Positions 19,303-27,611 of a stretch of 27,611 nucleotides of DNA are shown here, piece after piece. The stretch spans positions 1 to 27,611 of the forward strand of contig ATSW01008257.1 in NCBI GenBank assembly GCA_000444245.1, in the 5' to 3' direction. A program made the translations under genes and the position numbers. Positions within the stretch are counted from its first letter, which is position 1; each line of letters starts with the position of its first letter. Source of the stretch: Botryllus schlosseri. Taxonomy: Eukaryota > Chordata > Ascidiacea > Stolidobranchia > Styelidae. The notes under the pieces are model-generated. The model saw only the letters and a program-made list of their open reading frames with translations, was not told the origin of the DNA and searched no databases.

Positions 19303-20116
19303 CTAAAAATAACCACAAACGTAACAGAAAAGGTTGGGAAAACCTAGTATTTGACGGCTTCGATTCTGCATAATAGTTTATAGTTAGCTTCACATGATAG
19401 GATAAACTCACATATATATATAATATGCCGGTAATTACTTCCGACGGCAGCCGGTCAGTCCTGTGCATAGAAAATTATGCGAAAAAACATTCTCAAAAAG
19501 TGTTTCCTAGCTTTAGATGCGCATGGTACACACGCCATCAGTCTATCCATAAGTCGCTGCGTGGTAGGAATCTCACTCAAATGTACTTTTTGGGGATGTA
19601 TTTTGGCTCGACACTTCAAGAGCAATAAACTATCACGTTGGCTTGCATTAAAGACGTCGGGACGGGGTTGGCCAGTATCCAACAGACACTTCAAATTATA
19701 TATATAATGGACATTGGACATAATCAGATACGATAGTCATTTCGCAAAGCGGTTTTGGTCAGAAGCTCGAGTGCAAGGCCAGAAGAACAACCAATCAAGG
19801 ATCGACTCAGCAAATAGCGAGAAGAAGGCCAATAAAATCGACTTTGTGTTACTGTAATGATGATTGTTGTGTCACAAAGTAGTGAAGGGATAATTACATC
19901 CCATTATTACATAACACTCGAAACCGGTCAATCATTCAAATGCGATAGTCTTTCTACTCCAATTAGAAAAAAGTGATTGTCTTTCAGAGCTGTTCAAACC
20001 GAATGAGTTCGCAGCCATTTACTTGCTTTCGTTTCCAGCCGTAGGTCGCGTTAACGTTAATTAGAGTTTCTTTGCCTTCGGTGTGTATTTGCGATATCTC
20101 GAAAACTACATCAACC
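19303..20116. promoter_or_regulatory. Upstream region of the beta-tubulin gene
   Basis: Intergenic (or intronic on the - strand). CCAAT boxes occur at 19791-19795 and 19829-19833, about 290-325 bases before the tubulin start codon. No TATA box stands out. The start codon context is TCAACCATGC. The - strand frame at 19455-19721 has no recognised domain, and I find no thioester-domain exon here. Confidence 0.35.
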
Positions 20117-22394
<2,278 letters not shown>

Positions 22395-22839
22395 GTTTTA
22401 GTGTGTTGAGATTTTGCTTGTTGAATTAGTTCGGCTGAAGTAAATTTGAACAAAGCTTGAATTATTTTAGCCTCTGGACAAGGTTAGGTCGGGTTTTAGA
22501 GGCAGGGAATGTTTGGAGAGTTGTGATCCGGATTCGACGACCTTATATGTATGCGATGTACCAAGTATCGGAAATATACTCCCATACTGACAGGACTTGT
22601 ACAAACTACTCATTTACTGTCCCAGTTTATTTTAGTACTAAATGCAGATTTTGAAAATTGGGTGTTTCTAGTTTCGTATATTCAAAAGTGAGTAGTTCTG
22701 GTTGCCGACTTCTCAAATTCAGTTTCATTTCAACATTTGAGAAAAACAGTTGCCGAACAACTGTAAAAAGCAGGGGTCGTAGTGTTGCGCGAATCGTGAT
22801 ACCGGTATTCTGTTTGTGTACTTGTGCAGCCATCACTAA
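22395..22839. other. Tubulin 3' flank
   Basis: It should hold the 3' UTR. No canonical AATAAA lies close to the stop. Part of it (about 22640-22700, GATTTTGAAAATTGGG...GTGAGTAGTTCTGGTTG) loosely resembles 23110-23180, hinting at an old dispersed repeat. Confidence 0.3.
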
Positions 22840-23410
22840 CAGTGGCGTAGCCAGCGGGTGGGTTTTCGGGGTCCCATTTCAAACTAGAAACTCAGTCCTT
22901 TTGAAATGTCGACTCATGTCTGATATTTCGGATAAAATATAATCTCATGTGTTGCCTAGGCGAATGAAATCCAGTTCGGTACGGTTTAACACTGCGTGAC
23001 TTCGGAACCCCTACGCCAGAGGCAAGCAATGGCTTTTCTGAGAATGAGAATCAGGAAATACGTTGACGTGTCAAGTCAAAAAAAGGTAACACTGTATTCT
23101 GCGACGTATTAGTTAGTTCTGGCGAAGAGTGAGTAGTAGTTCTAGTTGTAATTGCGGATTTTGAAAAGTTGGTAGTTCAGTTCCAGTAGCGCGTTTTGAA
23201 AATCCAGTAGTTTGTAGGTACAAGTCTGTGTGTACTCACGGTCGAACCGATATTCTGCATGATTTGAGTTGCGTTACTAATTTTCGGCCACTTCCACGCG
23301 TTGCCGTGATATCACCTAATAACCACCGACATGGTCTACATTACGAAATGCAGCCTTCATATCGCCGTTGACAACATCGTGCAAATTAAGCCTACTGACG
23401 GGGACACTGT

Positions 23411-23509
23411 AAAACCCGCAAAACCCACAAAACCCGCAAAACCCGTAAAACCCGCAAAACCCGCAAAACCCGCAAAACCTGTAAAACCCGCAAAACCTGT
23501 AAAACTAGC
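23411..23509. repeat. 9-bp tandem repeat AAAACCCGC, ten units plus one worn
   Basis: Ten head-to-tail 9-mers (AAAACCCGC with CAC, CGT and CTGT variants) occupy 23411-23500, followed by AAAACTAGC. On the - strand this is G-rich: CCC-derived GGG runs spaced by six bases. The + frame reads repeated Lys-Pro-Ala/Val, but that follows from the period of nine and is not evidence for a gene. Confidence 0.95.
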
Positions 23510-23538
23510 AGGGTTATGTTAGCTATAGTACTGGCAGA

Positions 23539-23647
23539 ATTTTGAGGGTGACAAAGCGGGGTGAATAGCAGGCTTTTGCAGTTGACTAGGAGGATTTTGC
23601 AGGTGATAATGCGGGTGAATAGCAGGGTTTTGCGGTTGACTAGGAAA
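23539..23647. repeat. 55-bp imperfect tandem duplication
   Basis: ATTTTGAGGGTGAC...GGTGAATAGCAGGCTTTTGCAGTTGACTAGGA (from 23539) is repeated as ATTTTGCAGGTGAT...GGTGAATAGCAGGGTTTTGCGGTTGACTAGGA (from 23594). Its AGCAGGGTTTTGCGG core is close to the reverse complement of the AAAACCCGC array just upstream. Confidence 0.75.
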
Positions 23648-23965
23648 GGAAAGGACGTTGTTTATTTTTGTCCTTGATGTTTTTGCGGCATATAGGCCTA
23701 CACCGACTCATGATACACATGTATACTAGCCTACATGATGTGCATATGCCGCTGGACAAGGAAGTGCAGATATAGCCTTTACAGCTTTCTAAGTCATGCA
23801 CCACCCCTCCATGCTATCCCAGTAATGCATGAGCGCCAAGCAGGGAAGCCATGGATACCAGTGTTACTAATCAGGTCTTTGGTCTGACCCGGCCGGGAAT
23901 CGAACCCACGACCTACCGATCAAGAAGCCGGACGCTTAACCATTACGCTAGTACGTTTAAGCGAT
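23647..23965 (-). mobile_element. tRNA-derived SINE, family 2
   Basis: On the - strand it begins near 23965 with CTAGCGTAATGGTTAAGCG (A-box-like) and has GGTTCGATTCC (B box, about 23903-23913). The body includes CTGCTTGGCGCTCATGCATTAC, and the 3' part ends AAATAAACAACGTCCTTTCC. The head cannot fold as a full tRNA because the two acceptor arms do not pair. The body is unrelated to SINE family 1. No target duplication was found, so limits are approximate. Confidence 0.7.
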
Positions 23966-24389
23966 TCTATATTTTTGATATAGCAGACAGGGGGTCACGA
24001 AATAACATCATGTAACGAAGTCATACCAACGGGTCCGCCCGCCCGAAGATGTTCAATCATTATTTACGGACTGTACAGTTTCAAAGACACCTCACTCAGC
24101 TCTACCGGTAAAACTCATTACGTGAGCAAAGAGGACAAGACATTGATAGCAATACATATGCAATTCCCGATCTTATTGGCCGATTTTATCATGAATTATC
24201 GAAAATTTTCTCGCTTAGCGCTGGCTCACTGCAGTTCGGTTTATCACCATATGGGAGCCGAGGACCAACGTTTTGGGGGCTGACGAAGTGCTGTTACGGC
24301 CATCATGTATATTATTAAATTCGGTAAAAATCGAACCCGCTCTTTTATTTCAACCACCCTCCACTTTTTTCGGCTGGCTACGCCGAACA

Positions 24390-24993
24390 GACAGATAGTC
24401 CTGGCACCGTGTCGACCCAAAATTATACCCTTTGCGGTCTATACTTTAATAACCCCTGAAAGGGTAAAATTTGCGTTACTGTAATGATAGTATTTACTAC
24501 TGTCCTCGTGCCTAGCACTAATCGAACAGGTATTACGGAAGTATTGATGATTGTTTAGCGAAAGTAAGCAGAAAGTGAATTTAACGTCATTTTCCCAGCC
24601 TCTGACGGGCTGCTATATGTCTGTCACTACACCAGCTTCCAAACCAGGGTTTTGGTTACGTAATAATTATAGTGCGAAAATATCAATTCACTACGGCTTG
24701 TGAGAGCTAGGACTAGTGGTGCGTCGTAAGTTAAACAAGCTTTTACAATTGCGTCGCAACAACTAAAGTTACACTGCCCTTGAATTTCGTATTATGTTTA
24801 TTTGAAAAGCAATTGTTATTCACGATTTTCATTCGCACTCATCCGGGATTTTCATTCGCACCGTTCGCACCACCTTCGTCATTCGCACTCATCCGGGATT
24901 TTCATCCGCACCGTTCGCACCACTGTCGTCATTCGCACTGCAAATTTTTTCATTCGCACAAGTGCGAACCGTCACACAGGTTGAAAGGCACTG
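24390..24993 (-). mobile_element. Second copy (one end only) of the 6664-8433 hAT family, inverted
   Basis: The reverse complement aligns to 6664-7275 almost throughout: CAGTGC terminus, CAATTGTAAAAACTTGTTTAA, GGTTACGTAATAATTATAG-type text, and AGGGTATAATTTTGGGTCGACAC. Similarity stops near 24390, beside the GGCGTAGCCAG-type sequence. The subterminal zone contains a 50-bp tandem duplication (24830-24879 and 24880-24929) that the other copy lacks, multiplying the CATTCGCAC words. Confidence 0.85.
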
Positions 24994-25086
24994 CACTAGA
25001 CTATTTCGCGCATCCCAGACATAGTATAGACCTGATACTAATTGCAGAGTGATACCTGGGTGAATCTCGGTACGGCTTGTCTATAA

Positions 25087-25345
25087 CAGTGGTTCACAAC
25101 CTTTTTTTTGACGCGCCCCCCTTTTTGATAGTGAAAAATTTCGCGCCCCCCTTATCGTCATTCGCGCCCCCCTTATCGTCATATCACAAAATCCAATTGG
25201 GATGCTAGCAACCCCAACAGATTGTTTGGTGGTATGGTCGGTTATGAATGTTGATGAGAGAATAAAAAATATGAAATTGGGTCTATATAAAGAGAAACAC
25301 GCCTGCATTGGAGGCAAATCGCGCTCCCCAGGTTGAGAACCCCTG
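25087..25345. mobile_element. hAT MITE with perfect target duplication
   Basis: A 259-bp element from CAGTGGTTCACAACC to GGTTGAGAACCCCTG, flanked by perfect GTCTATAA (25079-25086 and 25346-25353). It has no coding capacity. A 21-bp internal duplication (TTCGCGCCCCCCTTATCGTCA, second copy from about 25161) is visible. It shares its left 200 bases with the longer element at 5740-6655. Confidence 0.95.
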
Positions 25346-25456
25346 GTCTATAATATGGGAGCAGCGATGATTCTTAAAGTTAAAAGTAATTAAAAAATTA
25401 ATAATGAAAAAATCAAGAATTGTTTGAACACAAGACACAGATTCCATACAGGTAGA

Positions 25457-25777
25457 GTGATACAGCTGATAGAGCCGTGTTACAGATGACAGCTGATACA
25501 GCTTTATATCCACAGGGTGATACAGCTGATACAGCTTTATATCCACAGGGTGATACAGCTGATACAGCTTTATATCCACAGAGTGATACAGCTGATACAG
25601 CTGATACAGCTGGTACAGCTGATACAGCTTTATATCCACAGGGTGATACAGCTGATACAGCTTTATATCCACAGGGTGATACAGCTGATACAGCTGATAC
25701 AGCTTTATATCCACAGAGTGATACAGCTGATACAGCTGATACAGCTGGTACAGCTGATACAGCTTTATATCCACGGG
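25457..25777. repeat. Hierarchical minisatellite built on GATACAGCT
   Basis: Nine-base GATACAGCT words in runs of two, three or five are separated by TTATATCCACAGG/A. Unit lengths are 33, 33, 60, 33, 42 and about 60 bases after a worn first unit. In the five-word units the fourth word is GGTACAGCT. The units before each five-word unit end in ACAGA rather than ACAGG, so a larger block has itself been duplicated. All lengths are multiples of three, which keeps frames open on both strands without implying a protein. Confidence 0.95.
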
Positions 25778-26140
25778 GCCGTACTTAAGTGTACGATGCT
25801 TCTTAAAAAGAATCACAAGGTATAGATCAGAGATTTTTTAATGCTGCCATGTATATCCTTTCCGGTACTGTACATACATTCCTTGTGCCAATTCACTGTA
25901 TATTCAACTATAGGCCTACATATTGACCCTGATGGAAAGAGCGTGCTTCGAAAAAATTGAGTAATTTTGACAAACATGTTGCAGTTGCAGGTAGGTAACT
26001 AATTTCATCCTACATAACGGCAGCGCTACATTTTCTGAATGGAAACATTGATCAAACCATGACTGTTAAGCCCAAAATTGAAAGTTCTTTATTAGAAAAG
26101 GTCTAGCACTTGAAGTGACACATTCTGCGCACAAAATTAT
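25778..26140. other. Unassigned stretch between minisatellite and LINE
   Basis: No gene or known repeat is recognised. It ends at the GA run marking the LINE 3' terminus. Confidence 0.3.
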
Positions 26141-26228
26141 GAGAGAGAGAGAGAGAATTTATTCGGTCCATGAACATTGATAATACACAGATAGATAAAT
26201 ACAAAGCAAAGTATATATAATTCAGAAC

Positions 26229-26276
26229 CAGGCTGTAGCGAAGGGATCGGGAGATCATCAAGTCAGCTACAGCCTG
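26229..26276 (-). other. Stem-loop in the LINE 3' UTR
   Basis: CAGGCTGTAGC (26229-26239) and GCTACAGCCTG (26266-26276) are perfect inverted repeats of 11 bp around a 26-base loop. In several LINE clades a 3' stem-loop is recognised by the element's own reverse transcriptase at the start of target-primed reverse transcription; that role here is inferred from position. Confidence 0.7.
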
Positions 26277-26470
26277 AAAGGATGGTTGTAATATGAAACT
26301 TATCACAAAATATAACACATTTGCAAGCAAAAAATATAACATATACGCAATGTATCAGAAACAGATGAAAAAATAAGTGGGATCACAGTAGGTAACCTAA
26401 ATAGACGAGATAAAACAATGGCACTGGCTACACGAACACAAACTAGGCAAAGAGACGCTGATTGACACAT

Positions 26471-27611
26471 TTATAAAGAATGTTCATATTTTCCTACAAG
26501 ATATTCGTGAAACACTTGTTTAAAGATATGGAGTGGTTTATCTTTAATATGGGGTGGAATGGAGTTCCATATACGAGGACCTTGGAAACTGATAGTCTTA
26601 GGATGTTCTCGGGGTAAGAATAGATTCATAGAAGAGCCTCGGGTATTGTGTGAATGGTGACTGGTGAGATGAGTGAAATAGTCTAGGAAGATTTCTGGTA
26701 GGCTCTCATTGTAGTAGCCATGCATGAGCTTACCTATTTCATAAAAGTGAATATCTTCAACTTTTAAGATGTTCAAGCGACTATATAAAGGATTTACACT
26801 ATCTCTGCGATTGGCGAGACAAGTCAATTTAATTGCTTTATTCTGCAGGCTTTTAATCCGATTCAAGTATTTGGCTTTAGCTGAACCCCACAATACGACC
26901 CCATAAGTCAAGTGCGAGTGGAAGAGTGTGTGATATATTGTTAGTCCTGTGAAAAGTGGTAATAGGAAACGAACTTTTCTTAAGATTCCTATGGCTTTCG
27001 ATAGTTTAATGCAAATTGAATTAATGTGATCACCCCAGGATAGCTTATTATCTATAATTATGCCAAGATAGGATAGAGACGTCTGGAAAGTAAGTATTTC
27101 ATTATTGAGCTTCAGTACTATGTCTTTTGGAGTACCTTTACCAAAGAACATACAGTGTGTTTTTGAAGTACTTATTGTTAGTCTATTGCTACACATCCAG
27201 TCATATATTTTTATTAAATTTGAATTACATGAATACTCAAGGTCAGCTGTATTACAAGATGAGAGCATGGGAGATGTATCATCTGCAAACAGTTGAATTG
27301 TGAAGTCCGATACATTGTCTATATCATTAATATATATTAAAAATAGGAAAGGACCCAGAACTGATCCTTGAGGTACACCCATTTCAATTTCGAGCTTATC
27401 TGTTGAGACTTCACCATTTTTAACAAATTGCCATCCAAATAGGACTGTAGTAGCTTATACATGTTACCCTTAACTCCATAGTAAGATAATTTCTCCAAGA
27501 GTATTGATCTATCCACTGTATCAAATGCCTTTTTAAGATCTAAAAAGATGCAGATGGTGGATAGATTACTGAAAAGGTTTTTAGAGATGTTATTTATACT
27601 ATCTATAACTG
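26471..27611 (-). CDS. LINE reverse transcriptase, C-terminal part, one frameshift
   Basis: From the right edge one frame reads FLDLKKAFDTVDRSILLEKL (motif with the first catalytic Asp) and on to LLQSYLDG. After a shift near 27432-27440 the next frame gives FVKNGEVSTDKLEIEMGVPQ, then GSVLGPFLFLIYINDI and FADDT (the paired catalytic Asp). It continues without a stop through SYLGIIIDNKLSWGDHI and the conserved HSHLTYGVVLWG region to a C-terminus KYEHSL. Total visible length is about 375 codons. Only this one break is seen, so the copy is fairly young, though it cannot make a full enzyme from this frame alone. No RNase H domain follows the fingers/palm/thumb part. Confidence 0.9.

Larger units (their letters stand above)
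22840..24384. mobile_element. Candidate hAT element with CAGTGGCGTAGCCAG end
   Basis: The left end CAGTGGCGTAGCCAGCGGGTGGG (22840 on) is a well-known hAT-like terminus. At 24360-24384 the reverse complement reads GGCGTAGCCAGCCGAAAAAAGTGGAGGG, which would be the opposite end, but the terminal CAGT is not kept and no duplication of ATCACTAA (22832-22839) is seen. It could be one element carrying a SINE and tandem repeats, or two unrelated fragments. Confidence 0.35.
26141..27611 (-). mobile_element. Non-LTR retrotransposon (LINE), 3' half
   Basis: The element runs leftwards. It enters at the window edge inside the reverse transcriptase, ends its reading frame at a stop at 26473-26471, and has a 3' UTR of about 330 bases finishing GACCGAATAAATTCTC followed by a CT run (GA run 26141-26156 on +). 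The 3' UTR carries a perfect 11-bp stem. The terminus, being a short simple repeat rather than poly(A), suits the jockey/CR1/L2-like clades; I cannot place it closer. The 5' half, with any endonuclease, lies outside the window. Confidence 0.9.

Noticed and set aside
23331-23522. Open frame with Lys-Pro-Ala repeats
   Set aside because: Created by the 9-bp array; the upstream part has no family resemblance.
23890-23965. tRNA gene on the - strand
   Set aside because: Good B box, but the acceptor arms do not match; it is the head of SINE family 2.
25283-25825. Long open frames on both strands over the minisatellite
   Set aside because: All repeat units are multiples of three, so frames stay open automatically; no non-repeat coding context.

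Overview
The window looks like nuclear DNA from an animal, most likely an invertebrate. It has protein genes split by short introns (several of 60-71 bases with GT/AG ends), tRNA-derived SINEs, a LINE with a reverse transcriptase, and many hAT-type DNA transposons. I cannot name the species. The recurring TAGGCCTA-type words and the gene set would fit a marine invertebrate, perhaps a deuterostome, but that is a guess.

Three host genes can be read. (1) A complete six-exon beta-tubulin gene on the + strand (20117-22394). (2) The C-terminal exons of an alpha-2-macroglobulin/thioester-protein family gene on the - strand (19302 down to about 17164). Its upstream thioester-domain exons are not in the 800 bases before the tubulin gene. 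So either this is a broken 3' end, or the tubulin gene sits inside a large intron of it on the opposite strand. (3) A second - strand gene (about 16321 down to 11339) that I rebuilt exon by exon. It has an EGF domain, a second EGF-like unit, a calcium-binding EGF domain, a proline-rich linker and a short Cys-rich C-terminus ending in a Cys-Glu-Cys motif, and all exon phases agree. A weaker coding-looking exon lies at 4633-4850 (- strand).

The rest is mostly mobile DNA. About ten hAT-type elements or fragments can be outlined. Five have perfect 8-bp target duplications (235-1294, 3627-4004, 6664-8433, 17939-18784, 25087-25345). Two carry readable transposase C-terminal remnants (about 10021-10293 and 18363-18563) and a third (within 6664-8433) a weaker one. 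Elements are nested: 235-1294 sits inside an older element and itself carries a SINE, 6664-8433 abuts the end of another element, and 13404-14848 carries a SINE. One SINE family is present four times (two + and two - strand), three of them with clear target duplications. A second SINE family occurs at 23647-23965.

Layout: 1-5750 nested hAT elements and SINEs with one possible exon; 5740-8433 two adjoining hAT elements; 8442-11220 mostly unassigned, with one hAT remnant and a block conserved with the end of the macroglobulin gene; 11339-16321 the EGF gene with transposons in its introns; 17164-19302 the macroglobulin-type exons with a hAT in one intron; 20117-22394 beta-tubulin; 22840-25780 hAT pieces, a SINE and three tandem arrays; 26141-27611 the 3' half of a LINE on the - strand. 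I saw no LTR or virus-derived element, no CRISPR array and no functional tRNA gene.
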